Source: Arthrobacter humicola (GTDB lineage Bacteria; Actinomycetota; Actinomycetes; Actinomycetales; Micrococcaceae). From it: a stretch of 64,000 nucleotides of DNA. The position numbers and the translations under genes are program-made. Below are positions 1-7,829 of this stretch, piece after piece (position 1 is the stretch's first letter; each line of letters opens with the position of its first letter). The stretch covers positions 62,001-126,000 of the forward strand of contig NZ_JAFKON010000002.1 in NCBI RefSeq assembly GCF_022803015.1, given 5' to 3'. The notes below the pieces were generated by a model. That model searched no databases. It was not told the DNA's origin and was given only the letters and a program-made list of their open reading frames with translations.

Positions 1-725
1 CCGCGCCGATCGTGGACACCTGGTGGCAGACCGAGACCGGGGCGCAGATGATCGCCCCGCTGCCCGGCGTCACGGCCACCAAGCCCGGCTCGGCCCAGGT
101 CGCGCTGCCGGGCATCGCCGTGGACGTCGTGGACGAACTCGGCGAATCCGTACCCAACGGCCACGGCGGCTTCCTGGTGATCCGCGAACCCTGGCCTGCC
201 ATGCTGCGCGGGATCTGGGGCGACCCGGAGCGGTTCAAGGACACGTACTGGTCCCGCTTCGAGACCATGTACTTCGCCGGCGACGGCGCCAAGAAAGACG
301 AGGACGGCGACTTCTGGCTGCTGGGCCGCGTCGATGACGTGATGAACATTTCCGGCCACCGCCTCTCCACCGCCGAAATCGAATCCGCCCTCGTCTCCCA
401 CCCCGCGGTGGCGGAAGCCGCCGTCGTCGGAGCCGCGGACGAGACCACCGGCCAGGCCGTCGTCGCCTTCGTGATCCTCCGCGCCGACGCCACGGACACC
501 GGCGACGCGACCGTCCAGGAGCTCCGCAACCACGTGGGGAAGGAAATCGGCCCGATCGCCAAGCCCAAGATCATCCTCGTGGTCCCGGAACTGCCCAAAA
601 CCCGGTCCGGCAAAATCATGCGCCGCCTGCTCAAGGACGTCGCCGAAGGCCGCGAAGTTGGCGACGCGACCACCCTGGCAGACAACACGGTCATGACCCA
701 GATCGCCCAGTCACTGAAGAAATGA
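1..725 (+). CDS. acs: Acetyl-CoA synthetase, AMP-forming (C-terminal part)
   Basis: This is the C-terminal ~240 residues of an adenylate-forming acetate:CoA ligase; the 5' part lies outside the window and the frame is open from base 3. It opens with the family motif DTWWQTETG, followed by the hinge and C-terminal domain ([14 protein letters not shown]) and ends with the catalytic-lysine motif [13 protein letters not shown], whose Lys is the residue acetylated in Acs regulation. The enzyme turns acetate, ATP and CoA into acetyl-CoA, AMP and PPi in the cytoplasm. It is convergent with an adenylate kinase and near an aldehyde dehydrogenase, which fits an acetaldehyde/acetate assimilation module. 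The identity is firm; only the N-terminus is unseen. Confidence 0.96.
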   Translation, partial: APIVDTWWQTETGAQMIAPLPGVTATKPGSAQVALPGIAVDVVDELGESVPNGHGGFLVIREPWPAMLRGIWGDPERFKDTYWSRFETMYFAGDGAKKDEDGDFWLLGRVDDVMNISGHRLSTAEIESALVSHPAVAEAAVVGAADETTGQAVVAFVILRADATDTGDATVQELRNHVGKEIGPIAKPKIILVVPELPKTRSGKIMRRLLKDVAEGREVGDATTLADNTVMTQIAQSLKK

Positions 726-755
726 GTCAGTAGACCGGGCCATCCCCGCGCAAAT

Positions 756-799
756 ACGACGGCGGCGCCCCCCACTTTGGTGGGCGGCGCCGTCGTCGT
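756..799. terminator. Bidirectional hairpin between acs and adk
   Basis: A GC-rich inverted repeat has outer arms of about 14 bp (acgacggcggcgcc against ggcgccgtcgtcgt, one G-T wobble) and an inner cccac/gtggg extension around a TTTG loop. It sits between two convergent genes, so it can end transcription from both sides. There is no U-tract, as is common in actinobacterial terminators. Confidence 0.75.
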
Positions 800-810
800 C
801 GTCGTCAGTG

Positions 811-1407
811 CTAGCGTCCGCTCATGACGGAGGTCTGAACGGGATGTTCCAGGCTCCGTATCACCCTGTTTGTGACGTCGTCGATCCCGCCCAAGCCGTT
901 AACTGGGGCCAGTATGCCGCGCTCGGCATACTTCGCCACCACAGCTTCCGTCTGCCCGTGGTACAGGTCCAGCCGGTGGCGGATCACGGCCTCGTTGTCG
1001 TCGCTCCGCCCGGTTTCCTTGGCACGGTGCAGGAGACGGGAGACCAGTTCCTCGTCGTCGGCAGTCAACTGCAGGACGACGTCAAGAACCCGGTCTCCGG
1101 ACGCCAGAATGTCGTCCAGCTCGTCAACCTGGCATGTGGTGCGCGGGTAGCCGTCCAGCAGGAAGCCCGACGTGGCGTCTTCCTGCAGCAGCCTGTCCCG
1201 CACCATCTTGTTGGTCACGCTGTCCGGGACGAAGTCGCCGTTGTCGATGTACTGCTTTGCTTCCAGCCCCAGCGGCGTTCCGCCTTTGACGTTGGCTCGG
1301 AAGATGTCGCCGGTGGAGATCGCAACGACGCCGAGGCGCTCGGAAATCCGTTCCGCCTGGGTGCCTTTGCCGGATCCGGGCGGGCCAATAATCAACATTC
1401 TCGTCAT
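811..1407 (-). CDS. adk: Adenylate kinase, short-LID type
   Basis: A 198-residue nucleoside monophosphate kinase that interconverts AMP + ATP and 2 ADP. The P-loop GPPGSGKGTQ is at residues 8-17, the AMP-binding region includes ISTGDIFR, and DGYPRTTCQ replaces the usual DGFPRT. The LID is short and lacks zinc cysteines. The ATG at 1407 is preferred over an upstream in-frame codon at 1449 because AAGGA lies 8 nt before it and the P-loop starts at the expected distance. The usual actinobacterial housekeeping adk lies in a ribosomal-protein operon, so this is probably a second copy (inference). Its place beside AMP-forming acs suggests it recycles the AMP released there. Confidence 0.9.
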   Translation of the reverse strand: MTRMLIIGPPGSGKGTQAERISERLGVVAISTGDIFRANVKGGTPLGLEAKQYIDNGDFVPDSVTNKMVRDRLLQEDATSGFLLDGYPRTTCQVDELDDILASGDRVLDVVLQLTADDEELVSRLLHRAKETGRSDDNEAVIRHRLDLYHGQTEAVVAKYAERGILAPVNGLGGIDDVTNRVIRSLEHPVQTSVMSGR

Positions 1408-1445
1408 TTGTGAGTCCTTCGTGGTGCCGTCGTTGAAAGGGTGCG

Positions 1446-1479
1446 TCAAGGGCCCGCCGCTGTAGCGGCCGGCCCTTGA
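1446..1479 (-). terminator. Hairpin after the aldehyde dehydrogenase gene
   Basis: Arms tcaagggc.ccgccgc and gcggccggcccttga pair around a TGTA loop, 7 nt after the dehydrogenase stop and about 40 nt before the adk start on the same strand. It could end the dehydrogenase transcript or attenuate read-through into adk. No U-run follows. Confidence 0.55.
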
Positions 1480-1485
1480 TCGGCT

Positions 1486-3009
1486 TTAGAAGAAGCCGAG
1501 CTTGTTCTCTGAGTGACTGACCAGCAGGTTCTTGGTCTGCTGGTAGTGGTCCAGCATCATGGCGTGGTTCTCGCGGCCGATGCCGGAGGACTTGTACCCG
1601 CCGAACGCGGCACCGGCGGGGTAGGCGTGGTAGTTGTTGACCCACACTCGGCCGGCCTGGATCTCACGGCCGGCGCGGTAGGCGACGTTTCCGTTGCGGG
1701 ACCAGACGCCGGCGCCGAGGCCGTAGAGCGTGTCGTTGGCGATACTGATGGCGTCGTTGTAGTTGCTGAACCGCGCCACCGACACGACAGGACCGAAGAT
1801 TTCCTCCTGGAAAATCCGCATCTTGTTGTTGCCCTCGAAGATGGTCGGCTGGACGTAGAAGCCACCGGCCAGGTCTCCGTCGAGCTGTGCCTGGTTCCCG
1901 CCGGCGAGGATCCTGGCGCCCTCCTGGAGCCCGATGTCGATGTAGGAGAGGATCTTCTCCATCTGGCCTACAGACGCCTGGGCACCGATCTGGGTGGTGG
2001 TGTCCAGCGGGTTGCCCTGGATGATCTGCTGCGTGCGGGCCACGGCGTCGGCCATGAAGGAATCGTAAATGCCGTCCTGGACGAGGGCGCGCGACGGACT
2101 GCTGCAGACTTCGCCCTGGTTGAAGGCATACAGGGTGAAGCCCTCGAGGGCCTTGTCGTAGAAGGCATCGTTGGTGTCGGCGACGTCGTTGAAGAAGATG
2201 TTCGGGCTCTTGCCGCCGAGCTCCAGCGTGACCGGAATCAGGTTCTGGCTGGCGTACTGGCTGATCAGCCGTCCGGTGGAGGTTTCGCCGGTGAAGGCGA
2301 TCTTGCGGATACGCGGGCTGGAGGCCAGCGGCTTGCCGGCCTCGACGCCGAAGCCGTTGACCACATTGAGGACACCGGCGGGCAGCAGGTCCGCGATGAG
2401 CTCGGCCAGCACCAGGATGGAGGCCGGGGTATTAGACGCGGGCTTGAGGACGACGGCATTGCCGGCGGCCAGGGCCGGAGCCATTTTCCAGACGGCCATC
2501 AGGATCGGGAAGTTCCAGGGAATGATCTGGCCCACGACGCCGAGCGGTTCGTGGAAGTGGTAGGCCGTGGTGTCGTCGTCGAGCTGGGACAGCCTGCCCT
2601 CCTGGGCCCGGATGGCGGAGGCGAAGTAGCGGAAGTGGTCCGCCGCGAGCGGGATGTCCGCGTTGAGGGTTTCGCGGATCGGCTTGCCGTTGTCCCAGGA
2701 TTCGGCGACGGCGAGCATCTCCAGGTTCGCATCGATGCGGTCGGCGATCTTGTTCAGGACGGCGGCGCGCTCGGTGGCCGAGGCCTTGCCCCAGGAGGGA
2801 GCGGCTTTATGGGCGGCATCAAGCGCCAGCTCAACGTCGGCGGCTGCGCCTCGGGCCACCTCAGTGAATTGCTTGCCGTTCACCGGGGAGACGTTCTCGA
2901 TGTATTGGCCGGTAGTAGGAGCCACCCATTCGCCGCCGATCCAGTTCTCGTAGCGGTCCTTAAACTGGACCTTGGATCCTTCTTGGCCGGGCTGGACATA
3001 AACAGTCAT
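1486..3009 (-). CDS. Aldehyde dehydrogenase (ExaC/AldB-type acetaldehyde dehydrogenase)
   Basis: A 507-residue soluble NAD(P)-dependent aldehyde dehydrogenase, full family length. Visible signatures are the cofactor-binding [21 protein letters not shown] segment start, the ELGGKSPN motif with the general-base Glu, and the catalytic Cys in [11 protein letters not shown]. The GEVC(S/T) pattern and C-terminal [10 protein letters not shown] match the acetaldehyde/chloroacetaldehyde (ExaC, AldB, AcoD) subgroup. It would oxidise acetaldehyde to acetate, which the adjacent acs can activate. It runs in the same direction as adk downstream, with a hairpin between, and is divergent from the membrane gene at 3193. 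The substrate assignment is family-level. Confidence 0.93.
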   Translation of the reverse strand: MTVYVQPGQEGSKVQFKDRYENWIGGEWVAPTTGQYIENVSPVNGKQFTEVARGAAADVELALDAAHKAAPSWGKASATERAAVLNKIADRIDANLEMLAVAESWDNGKPIRETLNADIPLAADHFRYFASAIRAQEGRLSQLDDDTTAYHFHEPLGVVGQIIPWNFPILMAVWKMAPALAAGNAVVLKPASNTPASILVLAELIADLLPAGVLNVVNGFGVEAGKPLASSPRIRKIAFTGETSTGRLISQYASQNLIPVTLELGGKSPNIFFNDVADTNDAFYDKALEGFTLYAFNQGEVCSSPSRALVQDGIYDSFMADAVARTQQIIQGNPLDTTTQIGAQASVGQMEKILSYIDIGLQEGARILAGGNQAQLDGDLAGGFYVQPTIFEGNNKMRIFQEEIFGPVVSVARFSNYNDAISIANDTLYGLGAGVWSRNGNVAYRAGREIQAGRVWVNNYHAYPAGAAFGGYKSSGIGRENHAMMLDHYQQTKNLLVSHSENKLGFF

Positions 3010-3192
3010 GGTTACTCCTCATGGGAAACAGACGTCTTCGTCCTGGCCGCAAGCCTAGAACTTCAAAGGTTGCGGCCACGCTGCAACGGGGCCGTCTGCT
3101 GCTCCCTGACCTTCCGCTGAGCGGCCTCTGCCAGCCATCGATATGCTCGCTGTGTCGGCACAAATTGACGCCTGCGCATGCGAGGAGGGACC

Positions 3193-3816
3193 GTGATCCT
3201 GTTTCTTACGGTTGTGAGCGGCCTGGCCTGGACCGTGGTCTACGTCGATGCCATCCGGATCGGCTTCAAGGACCGGAGCTACGCGATCCCGGCCGCCGCG
3301 CTGGCCCTGAATTTCGCCTGGGAGGCCATCTACGCCACGCGCTCCATCGCGACGGGAATCACCGCCCAGGGGGTCTTCAATATCGCGTGGGGCCTGGCCG
3401 ACGTCGTGATTGTGTACACCTTCCTGAAGTTCGGCCGCTCCGAGCTGCCGGCCTGGGTGACGCGGCGGCTGTTTATCGGCTGGGCGCTCCTGCTGGGCGT
3501 CACGTCCTTCGCGGTACAGCTGCTGTTCGTCGTCCAGTTCGGCTGGGACGACGCGGCCCGCTACGCGGCGTTCCTGCAGAATCTGCTGATGTCCGGGTTG
3601 TTCATCGCCATGTTCGCCGCCCGGGCCGGCACCCGCGGCCAGACCCTGCTGATCGCCGTGGCCAAGTGGGTCGGTACCCTCGCGCCTACGATCGCGCTGG
3701 GCTGGTACGGCAACTCGCCCCTGATCCTGGGCGTGGGGGTGCTCTGCAGCGTCTTTGACCTGGTCTACATCGGCCTGCTGTGGCGGGCCCGCCAGCCGGG
3801 AGCCGCTAGAGGGTGA
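3193..3816 (+). CDS. Transmembrane terpene-cyclase-like protein (Pyr4/PaxB fold)
   Basis: A 207-residue integral membrane protein with about seven hydrophobic helices. The GTG at 3193 is chosen because GAGGAGG precedes it by 4-6 nt; an ATG at 3178 is possible. The conserved features are NFAWEAIY early in the chain and FNIAWGLADVVIVYTFLKFG in the middle. These resemble the acidic motifs (NFxWExxY and W..xDxxIVYxxLxxG) of the fungal/bacterial Pyr4-type transmembrane terpene cyclases, in which a Glu and an Asp protonate the substrate. This assignment is from motif memory only. No prenyltransferase or epoxidase is adjacent, so the substrate is unknown. Its 3' end overlaps the convergent oxidoreductase gene by 11 bp. 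Confidence 0.7.
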   Translation: MILFLTVVSGLAWTVVYVDAIRIGFKDRSYAIPAAALALNFAWEAIYATRSIATGITAQGVFNIAWGLADVVIVYTFLKFGRSELPAWVTRRLFIGWALLLGVTSFAVQLLFVVQFGWDDAARYAAFLQNLLMSGLFIAMFAARAGTRGQTLLIAVAKWVGTLAPTIALGWYGNSPLILGVGVLCSVFDLVYIGLLWRARQPGAARG

Positions 3817-4807
3817 CGACGATCTTGCCCTTGGCGTGGCCCTGTTCGAGCGCGGCGAAGGCTCCCCCAATTTCCGCGCACGGGTAGGTGCGGTCCATGA
3901 CCGGCTGCACGTGGCCGGCGTCGACGAGGGCCGCCAGGGTGCGCAAATCATCCCCGCTGGGGTGCATGAACAGGTAACGGTAGCTGGCTTTCGCCTTGCG
4001 GGCGCGGCGGCGGATGCCCATGCTCATCAGCCAGAACGCGGCGGTGATCATCGGCGGCGAGCCGAGGTCTTTCGTCGCGGTGAGCGGCTCGGGAACGCCA
4101 GCAATGGATACCACCCTGCCGCCGGGCCGAAGAATGCGGAAGGAATCCCTGAGGGTCACGCCGCCGACCAGGTCCAGGACCGCGTCGAACCCGTGCAGTA
4201 CCGCGGAGAAGTCATCCCGGTTGTAGTCGATGACGGCGTCCGCCCCCAGCCGGCGCACCAGCACCTCGCCGCGGACCGATGCCGTGGTGGTGACCTGGGC
4301 GCCGAGATACCTGGCGAGCTGGATGGCGAGTGTTCCCACCCCGCCGGCGCCGCCGGAGATGAAGAGCCGGGTGCCGCGGCCCACGGCAAGTTCATCGCGG
4401 AGGGCCTGCAGCGCCGTGAGCCCGGCCAGCGGCAGTCCTGCGGCCTCGGCGAATCCGAGCGACGCCGGCATGGCGGCCACCAATTCCTGCTGCACGCACA
4501 CCAGCTCGGCGAAGGCTCCAAGCCTGGCCTTGTCCACCCGGGCGTAGACGCGGTCGCCGATGGAAAAGCGGTTGGGCCCAGGTCCGATTGCTTCCACCGT
4601 CCCGGCGAGTTCACAGCCGGCAACGATCGGCAGTCGGACATGGCTGATGGGCCGCAGCGCGCCCCGGCGGAACTTGAAGTCCACCGGGTTCAGCCCGGCC
4701 GCGGCGACCTTGATCCGGACGTCGCCCGGGCCGGGCTGGGGAACCGGAACATCCCGGAGTTCCATGGCGTCCGGGCCGCCGTAGCGTGTGAGGACGTAGG
4801 CGCGCAT
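3806..4807 (-). CDS. NADP-dependent zinc-free alcohol dehydrogenase/quinone oxidoreductase
   Basis: A 333-residue medium-chain dehydrogenase/reductase of the quinone oxidoreductase branch. The GroES-like N-terminal domain shows AAGLNPVDFKFRRG and GCELAGTVEAIG. The Rossmann domain starts with SGGAGGVGTLAIQLAR near residue 150. The structural-zinc cysteines and catalytic Cys/His of zinc alcohol dehydrogenases are absent. It probably reduces quinones or activated alkenes with NADPH, but no substrate can be assigned. It begins 2 nt after the HD-domain gene stops, so it is the last gene of the gluQ operon. Confidence 0.85.
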   Translation of the reverse strand: MRAYVLTRYGGPDAMELRDVPVPQPGPGDVRIKVAAAGLNPVDFKFRRGALRPISHVRLPIVAGCELAGTVEAIGPGPNRFSIGDRVYARVDKARLGAFAELVCVQQELVAAMPASLGFAEAAGLPLAGLTALQALRDELAVGRGTRLFISGGAGGVGTLAIQLARYLGAQVTTTASVRGEVLVRRLGADAVIDYNRDDFSAVLHGFDAVLDLVGGVTLRDSFRILRPGGRVVSIAGVPEPLTATKDLGSPPMITAAFWLMSMGIRRRARKAKASYRYLFMHPSGDDLRTLAALVDAGHVQPVMDRTYPCAEIGGAFAALEQGHAKGKIVVTL

Positions 4808-4809
4808 GC

Positions 4810-5493
4810 TCAGTCCCGTGCGGACCCGGTGTCGCCGGCCGGAGCATCGCCCGGCGCAGCTTCCGCGTCTGCTGCTGCAGCGTCTGCTGCCGTGTCTGCT
4901 GCGGGGACGTCATAGGAGAGGAACTCGTAGTCCGTGTCGTCCGCCTCGTCGAGCATGTCGTCGAGTTCGTTCAACAGCCAGGGATTGATCCGGGCCAGGA
5001 TTTTCCGGGTTTCCTCGACAGGAACGGCGGCGTAGAGCACCGGGCGGGCATCATCATAGCGGGTGACCGGGGGCTTGTCCGGCCACTTTTCGGCCAGCGC
5101 CTTGACCCGTTCGGGCAGCGAATTGTGCGCGTTGTCGGCAATCTTCACGAGCGTGGCGTCGTGGTCCTCGGCGATGTACCGGATGCCGGCCTGGTAGTCG
5201 TCCGGATTCTCATGCAGGCGCTTCGTGACCCGTTCGATGATGTCCGCGGCACGCTCGGAGACCCCCATGTCCAGCAGCGCCTGCCGCGTCATCGGGGTAT
5301 CCTCCGCGATGTCGTGGAGGTACCCGGCGATCCGGATGTCGTCGTCGAAGTCCGCCAGGGCGTCCCCGACGGCGAGCACATGCTCCCGGTATGGCCGCTT
5401 GAGCTTGTCCTTCTGGCGGTTGTGGGCCACCTCGGCCAGGACCTTGGCTGTCTCGACAGTGAAGCGGGGCTGGGGGTGTGCGGGCTCGGTCAT
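4810..5493 (-). CDS. HD-domain hydrolase resembling RSH/MESH1 alarmone hydrolases
   Basis: A 227-residue protein. Residues ~12-135 form an HD metal-dependent phosphohydrolase domain of the RelA/SpoT hydrolase type: HNRQKDK, PYREHVLAV, LHDIAEDT (the HDxxEDT signature), and DHDATLVKIADNAHN, equivalent to the KLADxxHN motif. No synthetase or TGS domain is present. The C-terminal ~50 residues are acidic and alanine-rich, probably disordered. By family it could hydrolyse (p)ppGpp or another nucleotide 3'-pyrophosphate. It sits between gluQ (9 nt upstream) and the oxidoreductase (2 nt downstream). A general HD phosphohydrolase of other specificity is the alternative. Confidence 0.75.
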   Translation of the reverse strand: MTEPAHPQPRFTVETAKVLAEVAHNRQKDKLKRPYREHVLAVGDALADFDDDIRIAGYLHDIAEDTPMTRQALLDMGVSERAADIIERVTKRLHENPDDYQAGIRYIAEDHDATLVKIADNAHNSLPERVKALAEKWPDKPPVTRYDDARPVLYAAVPVEETRKILARINPWLLNELDDMLDEADDTDYEFLSYDVPAADTAADAAAADAEAAPGDAPAGDTGSARD

Positions 5494-5502
5494 GAATCCA
5501 GC

Positions 5503-6450
5503 CTACGCGCCGCGGCTGTCCGTCCCTGCCCGCAGGCCGGTTCCCGGATGCGCCCCCTTGTGCGCTCCCGGCACCCCGGGCCACACCCAGGGCTCGCGGG
5601 GCAGGGCGGCCGGGTCGAAGGCGGCGAGGACATCGTCGAGGCGGCCCGGCGGGAGGCCAAGGGAGTCCAGCAAAGTGTCCCGGACCTGGTCCGCGCCCAC
5701 CCCGGCCAACGCCAGGTCGGCGAGCGTGACGGCGCCGTCGCGCTTGGCCAGCCTGGCACCGTCGGCGTTCAGTACCAGCGGCACATGCGCATATTCCGGA
5801 ACAGGCATATTGAGCAGCGAGGCCAAATATGCCTGGCGCGGCGTGGACGGCAGCAGGTCATCGCCGCGGACCACCTGGTCGATGCCCTGCGCGGCGTCGT
5901 CCACCACCACGGCCAGGTTGTAGGCGGTCACGCCGTCGTTGCGCCGGAGCACGAAGTCGTCGACCACCCCGGTGTAACTGCCGTGGAGCACGTCCCACAC
6001 CGTCGCCTCGGCCACGGTGGAGCGGAGCCGGACAGCCGGCGGCCGGGCGGCCCGCTTGGCCTCGCGCTCGGCGCCGCTGAGGTTCCGGCACGTTCCCGGG
6101 TAGGCGCCCAGCGGAGCGTGCGGTGCCGAGGGGGCCTCCTGGATTCCGCGGCGGGTACAGAAGCACTCATAGGTCAGGCCGGCCGCCGTCAACTCCGCGA
6201 TCGCCCCGTCATACAGGTGCTCACGCTCCGTCTGGCGCACGACGCCGCCGTCCCAGCTCACGCCGATCGCCGCCAGGTCGCGGAGTTGTTCGGCCTCGGC
6301 GCCGGCCCGGGCACGGTCCAGGTCCTCCACCCGCAACAGGAACCGCCGCCCCCCGGACCGGGCGAACAGCCATGCCAGGATGGCCGTCCGGAGGTTGCCC
6401 ACATGCAGTTCGCCGGAGGGACTGGGGGCGAAGCGGCCAGCTGAGGTCAT
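5503..6450 (-). CDS. gluQ: Glutamyl-Q tRNA(Asp) synthetase
   Basis: A 315-residue class I synthetase paralogue lacking the anticodon-binding domain of GltX. It carries the HIGH-type SGELHVGN motif near the N-terminus, a Cys-x-Cys / Tyr-x3-Cys zinc site (CFC followed later by YPGTC), and the KMSKS-type RLAKRDG. GluQ transfers glutamate onto the queuosine base of tRNA(Asp) after tRNA synthesis. It is the first gene of a three-gene operon with an HD hydrolase and an oxidoreductase. The length and zinc motif separate it from true glutamyl-tRNA synthetase. Confidence 0.93.
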   Translation of the reverse strand: MTSAGRFAPSPSGELHVGNLRTAILAWLFARSGGRRFLLRVEDLDRARAGAEAEQLRDLAAIGVSWDGGVVRQTEREHLYDGAIAELTAAGLTYECFCTRRGIQEAPSAPHAPLGAYPGTCRNLSGAEREAKRAARPPAVRLRSTVAEATVWDVLHGSYTGVVDDFVLRRNDGVTAYNLAVVVDDAAQGIDQVVRGDDLLPSTPRQAYLASLLNMPVPEYAHVPLVLNADGARLAKRDGAVTLADLALAGVGADQVRDTLLDSLGLPPGRLDDVLAAFDPAALPREPWVWPGVPGAHKGAHPGTGLRAGTDSRGA

Positions 6451-6474
6451 GTGACTAGCCTATGCGGAGCAGCA

Positions 6475-6536
6475 CAAGAGCCCCTCAGCTACCGATGACT
6501 TCGGGAAATCCGACGTCGGTGGCTCAGGGGCTCTTG
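6475..6536. terminator. Large hairpin in the gluQ upstream region
   Basis: A 19-bp nearly perfect inverted repeat (caagagcccctcagctacc against ggtggctcaggggctcttg) encloses a further small stem. It lies upstream of gluQ and 41 nt downstream of a minus-strand stop at 6578, so it may be the terminator of a former minus-strand gene. The rest of 6451-6783 holds the gluQ and AsnC promoter regions and a 34-codon coding remnant. Confidence 0.55.
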
Positions 6537-6577
6537 CCGCGAGTGCGTTGTGCGGAAAGACGATGCGTGAACAAGAG

Positions 6578-6686
6578 TCAATCAGCGGCTGGTTCCTTGC
6601 GGGAGCCTCGTTCGGGGTCCGGGTGGTGTGCCGGGATGTCCGTAGCCTTCGGGATCGTGGCGGTGGCCTCGTCCCCTTGTTGTCAC
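6578..6686 (-). pseudogene. Possible remnant or frameshifted small ORF
   Basis: On the minus strand a protein-like reading frame, DEATATIPKATDIPAHHPDP and then ERGSRKEPAAD, ends in TGA at 6578 and is followed by a strong hairpin. Upstream it meets TGA with no start codon. A GTG at 6686 lies one base out of frame, and removing one base of the GGGG run at 6673-6676 would give a 35-residue ORF. It has no recognisable family. It may be a frameshifted small gene, a decayed C-terminus, or chance. Confidence 0.25.
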
Positions 6687-6783
6687 TATTTGAGCAGAAG
6701 CCCTACAGTTGATGCAACGGACCGGCCCCAGAGTAGTCAATCTGATCAACCACAGCCCGGGCCGCGAACAGGAAGTAGTCATT

Positions 6784-7242
6784 TTGCAGGAGCTCGACGC
6801 GACGGACCGGCGGATCCTCGCCGCGCTGGACGAAGATCCCCGCGTGCCGGTCATGGTGCTGGCGCAAAAGCTGGGCCTGGCCCGCGGCACCGTCCAGTCC
6901 CGCCTGGAGCGGATGTCGGCGTCGGGCGCGCTCCGGCCGAACAGCAGCCGGGTGCTGCCGTCCGCCCTGGGCCGCGGCGTGGCGGCCGCGGTCAGCGCGG
7001 AACTGGACCAGAGCCACCTCAACGAGGCAATCGCCGCCCTGCGCAACATCCCGGAAGTGCTCGAATGCCATGCCCCGGCCGGCGATACCGATCTCCTGAT
7101 CCGGGTGGTGGCCAAGAGCCCGGACGATCTCTACCGCGTGTCCGAGGAAATCCGGCTGTGCCCCGGAATCGTCCGGACCTCAACGAGCATGTTCCTGCGC
7201 GAGGTCATTCCCTACCGGACCACGGGACTGCTCGGCGCCTGA
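6784..7242 (+). CDS. Lrp/AsnC-family transcriptional regulator
   Basis: A 152-residue regulator with an N-terminal helix-turn-helix (LDATDRRILAALDEDPRVPV then LAQKLGLARGTVQSRLERM) and a C-terminal RAM ligand-binding domain ending in FLREVIPYRTTGLL. The TTG start at 6784 has AGGA 8 nt upstream; an ATG at 6709 would add 25 non-family residues. Family members sense amino acids or related small molecules. It is followed convergently by a second Lrp regulator 14 bp away. No target is evident. Confidence 0.85.
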   Translation: MQELDATDRRILAALDEDPRVPVMVLAQKLGLARGTVQSRLERMSASGALRPNSSRVLPSALGRGVAAAVSAELDQSHLNEAIAALRNIPEVLECHAPAGDTDLLIRVVAKSPDDLYRVSEEIRLCPGIVRTSTSMFLREVIPYRTTGLLGA

Positions 7243-7256
7243 GCAGGCGGCCGCGT

Positions 7257-7712
7257 TTAGACCGGCGGCCCGGCATTGGCCTTCAGGTTCTTCATGACCA
7301 GCGTTGACGTCAGGCGCTCGACGCCGGGCAGCGAGGTCAGTTCACTGTCGTAGAAACGCTGGTAGGACGGCAGGTCCTCCGCGATGACCTTGAGCAGGTA
7401 GTCCGGCGACCCGAAGAGCCGCTGGGCCTCGACGATGTTGGGATTGCCGGCCACCCGGCTCTCGAAGATCTCCATGGTGGAACGGTCCACCTGGCGCAGG
7501 GTCACGAACACGATCGCCTCGAAACCGAGCCCCACCGCGGCCGGATCAATATCCGCCCGGTAGCCCCGGATGATCCCGGCGGCCTCCAGATCCCGCAGCC
7601 GGCGATGGCACGGAGCCACGGTCAACCCCACCTTGGCCGCCAGGGCCGTGGCAGTCATCCGGCCGTCCGATTTGAGGTAGCGCAAAATACTTCTGTCAAT
7701 GGCGTCAATCAC
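7257..7712 (-). CDS. Lrp/AsnC-family regulator divergent from a LysE exporter
   Basis: A 151-residue Lrp-type regulator: helix-turn-helix at ~2-50 (IDAIDRSILRYLKSDGRMTA, then LAAKVGLTVAPCHRRLRDLE) and RAM domain with GSPDYLLKVIAEDLPSYQRF. Its start faces the LysE-type gene across ~117 bp. Lrp regulators next to LysE/BrnFE exporters usually switch on export when the amino acid builds up, so this gene is probably the local activator. The operator should lie in 7713-7829. Confidence 0.88.
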   Translation of the reverse strand: MIDAIDRSILRYLKSDGRMTATALAAKVGLTVAPCHRRLRDLEAAGIIRGYRADIDPAAVGLGFEAIVFVTLRQVDRSTMEIFESRVAGNPNIVEAQRLFGSPDYLLKVIAEDLPSYQRFYDSELTSLPGVERLTSTLVMKNLKANAGPPV

Positions 7713-7829
7713 GCAATTATCTTACCCAAAAGCGGCGATTCTTCAGTAAATAAGCGAGCACTTCCGGGCCGAATTTGCCTAGAGTTTTTCTTGTACCCGC
7801 CACGGGGTGCCGCAATCCTGGAGCCCGCC

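Noticed and set aside
3069..3087. GTTGC/GCAAC inverted repeat between the aldehyde dehydrogenase and the terpene cyclase homologue
   Set aside because: The arms are only 5 bp with a 9-bp spacer, which is expected by chance in this composition.
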